NCBI GenBank assembly: GCA_964293155.1
Contig: CAXYYA010000029.1
Coordinates: forward strand, 1-46,644
Direction: 5' to 3'
Origin: JAQVEB01 sp028698105
Lineage (GTDB): Bacteria > Bacteroidota > Bacteroidia > Bacteroidales > Dysgonomonadaceae
Length of the DNA: 46,644 nucleotides
Below, piece after piece: positions 1 through 8,113 of the stretch; the stretch's first letter is position 1, and each line of letters begins with the position of its first letter. The notes under the pieces were generated by a model. It saw only the letters and a program-made list of their open reading frames with translations, was not told the DNA's origin and made no database searches. The translations under genes and the position numbers were made by a program.

Positions 1-113
1 TAAATTATTATTCATGTCATTTCCCCTTTATGCCCAATTTTTGGGTGAGGTCTCAATAAGACAAAATTGTATTTTACCTTAGAGGCGTGGCATGCCGCAT
101 CTCTGCTATAAAT

Positions 114-1385
114 TCAATCAATTACCTCAAATTCGCAATACGGAACCAATACTTCGGGAATGCGAATCCCTTCGGGAGTTTGGTTGTTTTCCAGCAACGC
201 AGCCATGATGCGGGGCAACGCCAGCGCGCTGCCGTTAAGGGTGTGGCAAAGTTGCGTCTTGCGATCGGCGTCGCGATAGCGGCATTTCAGGCGGTTGGCC
301 TGAAAGCTCTCGAAATTCGATACGGAACTAACCTCCAGCCAACGCTGCTGCGCAGCGGAATAAACCTCGAAATCGAATGTGAGCGCCGAAGTAAAGCTCA
401 TATCGCCGCCACAAAGGCGAAGAATGCGCCACGGCAAGCCCAGCGCTTCCACAAGTGTTTGAACGTAACGTACCATTTCATCTAAACGAGCGTACGAGTT
501 TTCGGGTTTTTCAATGCACACAATCTCCACTTTATCAAACTGATGCAACCGGTTCAGTCCGCGCACATCTTTTCCGTAGGAACCCGCTTCGCGGCGGAAA
601 CAGGCAGAGTAAGCCGTGTTCTTAACCGGAAGGTCTTTTTCATCAAGGATCACGTCGCGATAAATATTGGTTACCGGCACTTCGGCTGTGGGAATCAGGT
701 ACAAGTCGTCCAACCCAACGTGATACATCTGTCCTTCCTTATCGGGCAATTGCCCGGTTCCGAATCCAGAAGCACTGTTTATCACGTACGGCGGTTGGAT
801 TTCCAGAAATCCCGCATCGCGCGCTTTATCGAGAAAGAAATTGATCAACGAACGTTGCAAGCGGGCGCCTTTGCCTTTATACACCGGAAATCCGGCGCCG
901 GTGATCTTCACGCCGAGCTCAAAATCAATTAAATCGTATTTTTTAGCCAACTCCCAATGCGGAAGCGCGTCCTGAGAAAGTTGCGGCGTTTCTCCCCCAC
1001 TCCGTTCGATCAGGTTGTCTTCGGCGGTTTTCCCTTCGGGAACCAATTCGTGGGGCAAGTTTGGGATGGTTACCAGGAGATTCTGTATTTGTTCTTCGGC
1101 ATATTTCAGCGTTTCATCGTACGTTTTCGACGTTTCTTTCAGCTCGCTCACTTTTTCGCGAGCCGTGGTTGCTTCGTCTTTTTTGCCCTCTTTCATCAGG
1201 GCGCCGATGGATTTGGAAAGGTTGTTTATTTCGGCCAGTGTCTTATCGAGCAGGGTCTGTGTGTTGCGACGCACCCCGTCTAACTCAACAATCTGATTTA
1301 CAATATTTTTTGCATCAAAATGCTTTTTGGCAAGACGCCGGATTACTTCTTCCGTATTTTCGTTTATAACTTTGAGTGTGAGCAT
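114..1385 (-). CDS. serS: Seryl-tRNA synthetase
   Basis: Charges tRNA-Ser with serine in the cytoplasm (class II synthetase). The 423-residue length is normal for the family. Residues 1-110 form the expected long antiparallel coiled-coil tRNA-binding arm. The catalytic core follows: a T-A-E loop at 233-235, motif 2 around FRRE (263-266), and motif 3 GSALALPR at 385-392. The start is supported by a -7 element about 40 nt upstream. It appears monocistronic. No damage is seen. Confidence 0.97.
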   Translation of the reverse strand: MLTLKVINENTEEVIRRLAKKHFDAKNIVNQIVELDGVRRNTQTLLDKTLAEINNLSKSIGALMKEGKKDEATTAREKVSELKETSKTYDETLKYAEEQIQNLLVTIPNLPHELVPEGKTAEDNLIERSGGETPQLSQDALPHWELAKKYDLIDFELGVKITGAGFPVYKGKGARLQRSLINFFLDKARDAGFLEIQPPYVINSASGFGTGQLPDKEGQMYHVGLDDLYLIPTAEVPVTNIYRDVILDEKDLPVKNTAYSACFRREAGSYGKDVRGLNRLHQFDKVEIVCIEKPENSYARLDEMVRYVQTLVEALGLPWRILRLCGGDMSFTSALTFDFEVYSAAQQRWLEVSSVSNFESFQANRLKCRYRDADRKTQLCHTLNGSALALPRIMAALLENNQTPEGIRIPEVLVPYCEFEVID

Positions 1386-1425
1386 AAAATATCCTTATTT
1401 CAACTATTTTCTTTTTTTACGAACG

Positions 1426-1433
1426 CAAAGTTA
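1426..1433 (-). promoter_or_regulatory. Putative serS promoter (-7 box)
   Basis: Read on the minus strand this is TAACTTTG, matching the Bacteroidota -7 consensus TAnnTTTG. A TTG-type -33 candidate lies at about 1456-1458 (22-nt spacer). It sits about 40 nt upstream of the serS start. Confidence 0.5.
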
Positions 1434-1496
1434 CGAAAAAACCTTGCACAAAGAACAATTGAAATAAGGATAATATATTCTTGCCGAAAGATTTTG

Positions 1497-1619
1497 TCAG
1501 AACAGCTGGAAATGAATGAATTCCCTCGATTCGTGATTTTTCTTTCTTTTGATGCGGTAATTACGTATCAACAGATAAGCAAACCCCGCAAAGGCTGCTG
1601 TAATAAGGATTTCTTTCAT
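1497..1619 (-). CDS. Possible small single-TM protein
   Basis: Not recognised. A 40-residue frame starting MKEILITAAF has one hydrophobic helix (residues 3-18) followed by a basic stretch (RIKRKKNHESR), the layout of a small inner-membrane protein. The frame extends upstream to 1715, but those residues are low-complexity AT-rich translation. It lies in the 353-bp gap between serS and tilS, which otherwise shows only the serS promoter. It may be chance; low confidence. Confidence 0.2.
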   Translation of the reverse strand: MKEILITAAFAGFAYLLIRNYRIKRKKNHESREFIHFQLF

Positions 1620-1738
1620 ATCACTCGATTTCATTTGGTTGTATTTATTAACGCTCTGTATATAGTAGATGGAAAAAGTGAAAAAAAGTTGCATGAAAAA
1701 GCGGTTTTTTTTCAAAAAAAATGATTTTTCTCGTTGTT

Positions 1739-3052
1739 TTACCCGATAAGTTGCATGATGACCGTATTTTTTGTTGTTTCGGTAACCTTAAACCTATTAT
1801 CGGGGCGTTCTCCAACTATCCACGCAATTTTTCCTTCCGATTCAATAATCCATACATTCTCTTTCTCTTTCAGGTTAAATTTCCTGTCGGTAAAATAATC
1901 GCTTAATTTCTTTTTACCTTTCATTCCGAAAGGGATAAACCAATCTCCGTGGCGCCACTTGCGCAGCACAAGCGGAAACTGCAATTTATCGGCATCGGCA
2001 AACAGAAATGCAGGGTCTTTATTAATAACAACCTCACCCGGTTGAAAGTTTATCGTTAAATGAACGGGAAATGTTATCTCTGCCGGTTTTTTCTCAATAA
2101 AATACTCGTTTTGAACAGAGGGTTCGGGCGATAATTCGTCTAAAATAAACTTGTTTCGCCCTTTTATGAGTCGGTATTTTTCGGCGTAAAAGATTTTTCC
2201 CGCCGTTTCGTTGATGCTGTTGTACACATCGTTAATTACGGATGGATTAAAACCTAAAGGCGACAAAATTTCGTATAAAACCGATGAAGGCGAAACCGTT
2301 TTTGCAAGTTGGTCTATATCAATTTTGCCGTCGGCAAATATTTCTTTTTTTCTGTCTTCAATGTATTGATTATAAATCTTTTCAACTTCCGCTAAGTTTT
2401 GCGATGTCCGGTAAATGGCATCTTTCACCGCGGGGTTCATTTTTTCGAGCAGAGGGATAACGTTCAGCCGGATGTCGTTCCTGGTAAAGGAATCGTCGCT
2501 GTTGCTGCTGTCGTGCACACTCTGTAGAGCGCGTTCACTCACGTACCGGGCAATATCGCTTCGCGATAAACACAGTAACGGGCGCACCACCCGGCCATTT
2601 TTCGGCGAAATGCCGGAGAGGCCTTTAATTCCCGTGCCGCGGATCAGGTTCAGCAGAACCGTCTCCACAGAATCGTCGCGATGATGTGCCACCGCGATCG
2701 CTTCGGCTTCGTATTGCCTGCGGATGATCTCGAACCAGTCGTAACGAAGTTCGCGCGCCGCCATCTCGATGGATATTTTTCTATCGGCAGCAAACTGTTT
2801 CGTGTCAAAATCAATAGACGTAAATTCCGTATCCACACTTTTACACCAATGTTTCACGAAATCGGCGTCCCTATCGGATTCATCGCCGCGCAAATGAAAA
2901 TTGCAATGCGCGGCTATGCACTGATAGCCAAGCAAGGTGAGCATATCAAGCAAGGCAATGGAATCCATGCCGCCGCTCAGTCCCACGATCACACGTGCTG
3001 CGGGGTTAAGAAGTTGCCTGTCGGCAATATATTTTTCTACGGTTTTAAGCAT
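1739..3052 (-). CDS. tilS: tRNA(Ile)-lysidine synthetase
   Basis: Converts the wobble cytidine of tRNA-Ile(CAU) to lysidine using ATP, so AUA is read as Ile. The PP-loop ATPase motif SGGMDS is at residues 26-31, and AHHRDDSVET follows as in N-type ATP pyrophosphatases. The C-terminus has the TilS_C fold (RKWRHGDWFIPFGMKG...). The open frame extends to 3247, but I place the start at 3052 (MLKTVEKY): the extra 65 residues are unlike the family, would overlap divergent pheS, and lie upstream of the promoter at 3077-3106. The resulting 437 aa is a normal length. Confidence 0.95.
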   Translation of the reverse strand: MLKTVEKYIADRQLLNPAARVIVGLSGGMDSIALLDMLTLLGYQCIAAHCNFHLRGDESDRDADFVKHWCKSVDTEFTSIDFDTKQFAADRKISIEMAARELRYDWFEIIRRQYEAEAIAVAHHRDDSVETVLLNLIRGTGIKGLSGISPKNGRVVRPLLCLSRSDIARYVSERALQSVHDSSNSDDSFTRNDIRLNVIPLLEKMNPAVKDAIYRTSQNLAEVEKIYNQYIEDRKKEIFADGKIDIDQLAKTVSPSSVLYEILSPLGFNPSVINDVYNSINETAGKIFYAEKYRLIKGRNKFILDELSPEPSVQNEYFIEKKPAEITFPVHLTINFQPGEVVINKDPAFLFADADKLQFPLVLRKWRHGDWFIPFGMKGKKKLSDYFTDRKFNLKEKENVWIIESEGKIAWIVGERPDNRFKVTETTKNTVIMQLIG

Positions 3053-3076
3053 TTCACAACCGATATTTATCAATAA

Positions 3077-3106
3077 CAAAAGTACAAATTTAACACCGAT
3101 AAGCAA
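3077..3106 (-). promoter_or_regulatory. Putative tilS promoter
   Basis: Minus-strand -7 box TACTTTTG (3077-3084) with a TTG -33 box at 3104-3106; spacer 19 nt. Transcription would begin near 3070, supporting a tilS start at 3052. Confidence 0.55.
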
Positions 3107-3159
3107 CGCGACGCTACAAATCTTTGACCGAAAATGCGCCCTAATCGCAAAGAAAGATG

Positions 3160-3167
3160 TAATTTTG
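3160..3167 (+). promoter_or_regulatory. Putative pheS promoter (-7 box)
   Basis: TAATTTTG matches TAnnTTTG about 39 nt upstream of the pheS start. No clear -33 box is seen. Together with the tilS promoter it forms a divergent promoter region. Confidence 0.45.
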
Positions 3168-3205
3168 TGGAAAAATAAAGGTTTAACGAGTATATTTTTC
3201 TGACG

Positions 3206-4225
3206 ATGATAGAAAAAATCAAAGCGCTTCTTGACGAAACAGCCCATTTATTGGCTTCCAATACCGAAGAATTAGAAGCATTGCGCATTAAATATTTAAG
3301 TAAAAAAGGATTGATCGCTGCGTTGATGGACGATTTTCGCAACGTGCCCTCCGATCAGAAACGCGAAGTGGGTATGATGCTCAACGAGTTGAAGCAGCAA
3401 ACACAAGACAAAATACTTTCGCTCAAAGAACAGTTTGAGAATACGAATACAGGCCACGCCGAAACCGACCTTTCGAGAACGGCCTACCCCATTCCGCTGG
3501 GAACACGCCATCCGCTTTCCATTGTGAAAGAAGAGATTTGCGATATTTTTAAACGCCTTGGCTTTTCCATTGCCGAAGGCCCGGAGATTGAGGACGACTG
3601 GCATGTGTTTTCATCGCTCAACTTCGCCGAAGACCATCCGGCACGCGATATGCAGGACACGTTTTTCATCCAGAGCAACCCCGAAGTCGTGCTGCGCACC
3701 CACACGTCGTCTGTTCAGACACGTGTGATGGAAAGAACGCAGCCGCCCATTCGCATCATTTGCCCGGGACGTGTGTACCGCAACGAAGCCATTTCCTACC
3801 GCGCGCACTGTTTCTTCCATCAGGTGGAAGCGCTGTATGTGGATAAAGATGTTTCGTTTGCCGACCTCAAGCAGGCACTATTGTTTTTCGCCAAGGAAAT
3901 GTTCGGCGAAAACACAAAAATCCGGCTGCGTCCATCGTACTTTCCTTTCACCGAACCGAGTGCCGAAATGGATATTTCGTGCAATATTTGCGGTGGCGAA
4001 GGTTGTCCGTTCTGCAAATACACCGGCTGGGTGGAAATCCTCGGGTGCGGAATGGTTGATCCGAACGTGCTCGAAAACTGCGGGATTGACAGTAAAATTT
4101 ATTCAGGATACGCTCTGGGAATGGGTATTGAACGTATTACCAACCTGAAGTATCAGGTGAAGGACCTGCGCATGTTCTCCGAAAACGACAAACGTTTTCT
4201 GGAGGAATTCCAATCGGCGCATTAA
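3206..4225 (+). CDS. pheS: Phenylalanyl-tRNA synthetase alpha subunit
   Basis: Catalytic alpha subunit of the alpha2-beta2 enzyme that charges tRNA-Phe. At 339 aa it has the normal layout: N-terminal coiled coil (1-90), then the class II core with HPL (motif 1 region), RVYRNEAISYRAHCFFHQVE (motif 2) and GYALGMGIERI (motif 3). A four-cysteine CNIC...CPFC motif near residues 257-270 lies in the position where many PheS proteins carry a CxxC pair. pheT is not adjacent, which is common. It is divergent from tilS. Confidence 0.97.
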   Translation: MIEKIKALLDETAHLLASNTEELEALRIKYLSKKGLIAALMDDFRNVPSDQKREVGMMLNELKQQTQDKILSLKEQFENTNTGHAETDLSRTAYPIPLGTRHPLSIVKEEICDIFKRLGFSIAEGPEIEDDWHVFSSLNFAEDHPARDMQDTFFIQSNPEVVLRTHTSSVQTRVMERTQPPIRIICPGRVYRNEAISYRAHCFFHQVEALYVDKDVSFADLKQALLFFAKEMFGENTKIRLRPSYFPFTEPSAEMDISCNICGGEGCPFCKYTGWVEILGCGMVDPNVLENCGIDSKIYSGYALGMGIERITNLKYQVKDLRMFSENDKRFLEEFQSAH

Positions 4226-4233
4226 ACATTGAT

Positions 4234-4288
4234 ATTCGATGGTAATTCGATAGTGATTCGATGGTTATTCAATAGTTATTCAATAGTC
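4234..4288. repeat. 11-bp tandem repeat, five copies
   Basis: Five head-to-tail 11-mers of consensus ATTCRATRGTN begin at 4234, 4245, 4256, 4267 and 4278, directly after pheS. The first three read ATTCGAT and the last two ATTCAAT. The period is close to one helical turn. No protein frame explains it. Confidence 0.85.
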
Positions 4289-4354
4289 ATTACGTGAGGT
4301 GAACGCTAAAGTAACCACAAAATTACAACCGAATATCACCAAAAAACAATTGAT

Positions 4355-5440
4355 ATGATAAAATTTAAACATCTTTTATTTTCCATTACAATTGCTTCTC
4401 TGTCAATCGTCTGCGCACAGGCGCAAGAAACTGTAAGAATGAACGCCATCAAAGCCAACGATTACGGCGTGGTATATTCACTCCCGAAAACATCGCTGGT
4501 TTTAACTTTCAAGATAAAGAAAACAACATACCAAAGAGGCGATTTTTACCAGTATGCCCAACGTTATCTGGGCGTTCAATCACCGTTTACCGAAGATAAA
4601 ACGGTGTATGAACTGGAAGATGTGCGCGTTGCGAACAAGGGAATTCCCGATAAAAGCAACTCGTTTATGGTGGAATTTCGCTCCAACACGCTCGAACCGT
4701 ACGTGTATCTCACCAAAGACGGGCTTATCTGTTCGGTAAACGCCGCTCCCGAGTTGGAACCGGCTGTTGCGGTTGAAACGGAGAAAACGGCAGAGCCGTC
4801 TGTAAACCCGAGGCGATTTTTCTCGGAAGAAACACTGATGGCCGGCTCATCGGCTAAGCAGGCGGAACTGGTTTCACGGCAAATACTCGATTTACGCCGA
4901 AGCCGTAACGATATCCTCACCGGCGAAGCCGAAAATATGCCGCCCGACGGCGAAGCCTATAAGGTGGTGATGAACAGCATAAACGAGCAGGAAAAAGCGC
5001 TTACGGAAATGTTTTCGGGAAATTCAACAACGGAAACCTTTACAACCGTCCTTACGGTTATTCCGGACGAAAACAACATTGAGCGCAAAGTCATCGTTCG
5101 TTTTTCGGAGAAACTCGGTCTGGTGGATGCCGATGACCTCGCCGGTGCGCCGGTTTACCTTTCCCTGACCAATAAAACGCCGAAACCGGAATTGCAATTA
5201 TCGGAAAAAGATTTGCAGCGGTTGGAAGGCAAATTACGCGAAGGATTGGTTTATAACATTCCGGGCAAAGCAAACTTAAAGATAGAATATAATAATCAGC
5301 TGATTAGTAATGTAGAAACCGACGTTGTTCAATACGGCTCGCAGGATGTGCTCACAAAAAAAATGTTCGATAACCTGAAACAACCCATCAAAGTGATCTT
5401 CTATCCCGAATTGGGGGCCATCAAACAAATCATTCAATAA
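4355..5440 (+). CDS. DUF4831 family secreted/envelope protein
   Basis: Matches by recognition the Bacteroidota family DUF4831, of unknown function. At 361 aa, it opens with a Sec signal peptide (hydrophobic core 6-19, likely cleavage after AQA near residue 24). The mature N-terminus carries the family-typical segment NDYGVVYSLPKTSLVLTF. No catalytic motif is seen. The next gene, a lipoprotein, starts 12 nt downstream, so the two are probably co-transcribed and both act in the cell envelope. Function is not assignable. Confidence 0.8.
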   Translation: MIKFKHLLFSITIASLSIVCAQAQETVRMNAIKANDYGVVYSLPKTSLVLTFKIKKTTYQRGDFYQYAQRYLGVQSPFTEDKTVYELEDVRVANKGIPDKSNSFMVEFRSNTLEPYVYLTKDGLICSVNAAPELEPAVAVETEKTAEPSVNPRRFFSEETLMAGSSAKQAELVSRQILDLRRSRNDILTGEAENMPPDGEAYKVVMNSINEQEKALTEMFSGNSTTETFTTVLTVIPDENNIERKVIVRFSEKLGLVDADDLAGAPVYLSLTNKTPKPELQLSEKDLQRLEGKLREGLVYNIPGKANLKIEYNNQLISNVETDVVQYGSQDVLTKKMFDNLKQPIKVIFYPELGAIKQIIQ

Positions 5441-5452
5441 ACAAAAATCATA

Positions 5453-6319
5453 ATGAATAAAAATCGTATAACCGGCATCGTGCTTATCGCATTCGCAATG
5501 TCCATGTTCTTTTCCTGCAAAAATACCAATAAAAGTAGCGGTACGGCCATCGCTTTCGACAGCATAACCGTTGCAGAAAAAATTCCGTTGCTCCCGGAAA
5601 ACGATACAACACTCCCCTATTCGCAGGTTGACATTAAGTTCACGTATCCCGCAAAATTCGGAACGAAAGAAGATTTAAAGCGTTTGCAGCAAATTTTTAT
5701 CGGCACATTCTTTAACGATCAAAAATACGATTCGCTTGCACCTCAGGCAGCCACCGACACGTATCTGGCCAATTATAAAAAGGAATATACCTTGCTTTCC
5801 AACGATTATTATTCCGATAAACAGCGCCTTCCTGCCGGCGAAATGCCGGTTTGGTATTGGTATCAGTTGAGTAATACCAACAAGATATTGTTTCACAACG
5901 ATTCCCTGCTGAGCTATGCGGTTGAATACAGCGACTATACGGGCGGCGCCCACGGCTCGTATCGGATTACATACTACAATATTGATTTAAAGGATATTGT
6001 AACCGTTTCGGAGGAAGATATTTTCAAACCCAATTATAAAAAACCGCTCACAAACATTATCGTAAGATCGCTGATGAAACAGTATAACGTTAATTCGCCC
6101 GATTCATTGATACAGCAAGGGTTTTTCAATATCGAAGATATTGCGCCCAACAACAATTTCTGGATGAACGAAAAAGGATTGCATTACGCGTTCAATCAAT
6201 ACGAAATTGCACCATATTCCATGGGTGTAATTGATGTGACCGTTCCTTACGCCGATCTCGACTCCATCCTTAAACCGGGAAATCTTGTCGAACGGTTTTT
6301 TCCGAAGAAAAGTCAGTAA
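5453..6319 (+). CDS. DUF3298-domain lipoprotein
   Basis: A 288-residue lipoprotein: hydrophobic segment 7-20 followed by lipobox FFSC with the lipidated cysteine at 22. The body contains the DUF3298/RsiV-like signature DYTGGAHGSYRITYYNID, then an acidic EEDIFKPNYKKPL segment as in that family. Members are extracytoplasmic, and some relatives (RsiV) bind lysozyme. No transmembrane anti-sigma part is present, so I do not infer signalling. It lies 12 nt after the DUF4831 gene and is followed by an intrinsic terminator. Confidence 0.8.
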   Translation: MNKNRITGIVLIAFAMSMFFSCKNTNKSSGTAIAFDSITVAEKIPLLPENDTTLPYSQVDIKFTYPAKFGTKEDLKRLQQIFIGTFFNDQKYDSLAPQAATDTYLANYKKEYTLLSNDYYSDKQRLPAGEMPVWYWYQLSNTNKILFHNDSLLSYAVEYSDYTGGAHGSYRITYYNIDLKDIVTVSEEDIFKPNYKKPLTNIIVRSLMKQYNVNSPDSLIQQGFFNIEDIAPNNNFWMNEKGLHYAFNQYEIAPYSMGVIDVTVPYADLDSILKPGNLVERFFPKKSQ

Positions 6320-6329
6320 TTCCCCGTAT

Positions 6330-6357
6330 TACCCTCCGGCAAAAGAGGGTATTTTTT
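6330..6357 (+). terminator. Intrinsic terminator after the DUF3298 gene
   Basis: Stem TACCCTC (6330-6336) / GAGGGTA (6345-6351), 8-nt loop, then TTTTTT. Confidence 0.75.
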
Positions 6358-6464
6358 ATCGCGCATAAACAAAACCGCCTTCACGGTTGTTTTGGATGAT
6401 GAGGCCGGTTGGTTACAGCTACGGCTTCATACAATATGGAAAAAAATCACCTAAAAGAACTTCA

Positions 6465-7919
6465 ATGCAAGAATTAGATCAAGACCAAATATTAAGCGAA
6501 CTTACCGCCAGCGATTATAAATTCGGGTTCACCACAGATGTGGAGACCGAAACCATCCCGAAAGGGCTTAACGAAGATGTTATTCGGTTGATATCGGCCA
6601 AAAAACATGAACCGGAGTGGTTATTGGAATTTCGGTTAAAAGCCTATCGCCATTGGTTGACAATGGAAATGCCCGAATGGGCACATCTGAAAATTCCTGA
6701 AATTGATTATCAGGATATTATTTACTATGCCGATCCGCGTAAAAAGAAGGAAGGCCCGCAAAGTATGGACGAAGTTGATCCGGAATTACTCAAAACATTC
6801 GACCGTCTCGGTATTCCGCTGCATGAGCAAAAAATGCTCGCCGGCGTGGCCGTAGATGCGGTTATGGATAGCGTTTCGGTGAAAACGACCTACAAAGAAA
6901 CATTGGCCGAAAAAGGCATCATTTTCAGCTCATTCAGCGAAGCCGTGCAACATCACCCCGACTTGGTAAAAAAATACCTGGGAAGCGTGGTGCCGTACAA
7001 AGATAATTTTTATGCTACGCTCAATTCGGCGGTGTTTAGCGACGGCTCGTTCGTGTACATCCCGAAAGGCGTGCGCTGTCCGATGGAGTTATCCACCTAT
7101 TTCCGCATCAATGCGGCCAATACGGGGCAGTTTGAGCGCACGCTCATCGTGGCCGACGACGATGCCTACGTAAGCTATCTGGAAGGCTGTACGGCGCCCA
7201 TGCGCGATGAAAACCAACTGCACGCAGCCATCGTAGAGATTGTTGCCCTTGAAAATGCCGAAGTGAAGTACTCCACCGTACAGAATTGGTATCCGGGCGA
7301 TAAACAGGGCAAGGGCGGTGTGTATAACTTCGTGACGAAACGAGGTATTTGCAAGGGCAACAATTCCAAAATTTCGTGGACGCAGGTGGAAACCGGTTCG
7401 GCCATCACATGGAAATACCCGTCGTGTATTCTGGCAGGCGATAACTCGGTAGGCGAATTTTATTCGGTAGCCGTTACCAATAATTTTCAGCAAGCCGATA
7501 CGGGTACAAAAATGATCCATTTGGGCAAAAATACCCGAAGCCGTATTGTTTCAAAGGGTATTTCTGCCGGAAGCAGTCAAAACAGTTACCGGGGATTGGT
7601 AAAAGTTGCCAAAAAGGCCGAAAACGCCCGCAATCACTCGCAATGCGACAGCTTGCTGCTCACCGATCATTGCGGCGCACACACATTCCCCTATACCGAT
7701 ATTCAAAACCCGACAGCCATTCTTGAACACGAAGCCACGACCTCCAAGATCAGTGAAGATCAGATTTTCTATTGCAACCAGCGCGGTTTGGGCGAAGAAG
7801 AAGCCATCGGCCTTATCGTGAACGGTTACGTAAAAGAAGTAGTGAACAAACTTCCGATGGAATTCGCCGTTGAAGCACAAAAACTGCTGCAAATCAGTTT
7901 GGAAGGAAGCGTGGGATAA
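6465..7919 (+). CDS. sufB: Fe-S cluster assembly scaffold SufB
   Basis: Core scaffold of the SUF pathway; with SufC and SufD it assembles and hands on Fe-S clusters. The frame is open from 6387, but the family start is the ATG at 6465 (MQELDQDQIL), giving 484 aa, a usual length. The family-diagnostic C-terminus is intact: HSQCDSLL, HTFPYTDIQNPTAILEHEAT (acidic/His cluster residues) and the ISEDQIFYCNQRGL segment. No sufC, sufD or sufS follows. The next 190 bp hold a G-quadruplex motif, a REP element and a terminator, then an unrelated permease. Confidence 0.96.
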   Translation: MQELDQDQILSELTASDYKFGFTTDVETETIPKGLNEDVIRLISAKKHEPEWLLEFRLKAYRHWLTMEMPEWAHLKIPEIDYQDIIYYADPRKKKEGPQSMDEVDPELLKTFDRLGIPLHEQKMLAGVAVDAVMDSVSVKTTYKETLAEKGIIFSSFSEAVQHHPDLVKKYLGSVVPYKDNFYATLNSAVFSDGSFVYIPKGVRCPMELSTYFRINAANTGQFERTLIVADDDAYVSYLEGCTAPMRDENQLHAAIVEIVALENAEVKYSTVQNWYPGDKQGKGGVYNFVTKRGICKGNNSKISWTQVETGSAITWKYPSCILAGDNSVGEFYSVAVTNNFQQADTGTKMIHLGKNTRSRIVSKGISAGSSQNSYRGLVKVAKKAENARNHSQCDSLLLTDHCGAHTFPYTDIQNPTAILEHEATTSKISEDQIFYCNQRGLGEEEAIGLIVNGYVKEVVNKLPMEFAVEAQKLLQISLEGSVG

Positions 7920-7921
7920 GC

Positions 7922-7945
7922 GGGTTACGGGGTACGGGGTGCGGG
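7922..7945 (+). other. G-quadruplex motif
   Basis: Two nucleotides after the sufB stop: GGG (7922-7924), loop TTAC, GGGG (7929-7932), loop TAC, GGGG (7936-7939), loop TGC, GGG (7943-7945). This is a canonical four-tract motif with loops of 3-4 nt on the sense strand, so it could also form in the sufB mRNA. Confidence 0.7.
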
Positions 7946-7957
7946 TTACGAGTTACC

Positions 7958-8041
7958 TCCCGCTCGCGCGAATTTATAATTCGTGCGTTACGAAGTAAAC
8001 ACTTGACTGCGGCACACACTAATCAGAGATCGGCGCGAGCG
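7958..8041 (+). repeat. REP-like palindromic element (remote copy)
   Basis: The 38 bp at 7958-7995 match 46027-46064 at 34 of 38 positions. The core is CGCTCGCGCGAATT followed by AATTCGTGCG, which can fold as a hairpin (GCGAATT/AATTCGT). A partner arm GCGCGAGCG at 8033-8041 is an exact inverted repeat of 7961-7969, giving a BIME-like head-to-head unit. The related copies sit immediately before the RAYT transposase gene. Confidence 0.8.
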
Positions 8042-8054
8042 AGGAAAATAATAT

Positions 8055-8086
8055 ATGGCAATCCGACTTGGGTTGCCATTTTTTTT
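8055..8086 (+). terminator. Intrinsic terminator after sufB/REP
   Basis: Stem ATGGCAA (8055-8061) / TTGCCAT (8073-8079), extended by CC/GG with a bulge, followed by a run of eight T. It separates sufB from gntP and rules out a gntP start at 8003. Confidence 0.75.
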
Positions 8087-8113
8087 GTATTTTTAACCTC
8101 AAAATGTAATAAC

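Noticed and set aside
1..15. Minus-strand ATG at 13-15 reading off the left edge (M-N-N-N-L)
   Set aside because: Only five codons are visible; it may be the start of a gene beyond the window but cannot be supported.
3053..3247. Extended tilS N-terminus of 65 residues
   Set aside because: It overlaps pheS, precedes the tilS promoter and does not resemble TilS.
7089..7520. 143-codon frame antisense to sufB
   Set aside because: Shadow of the strongly conserved sufB frame; no recognisable product.
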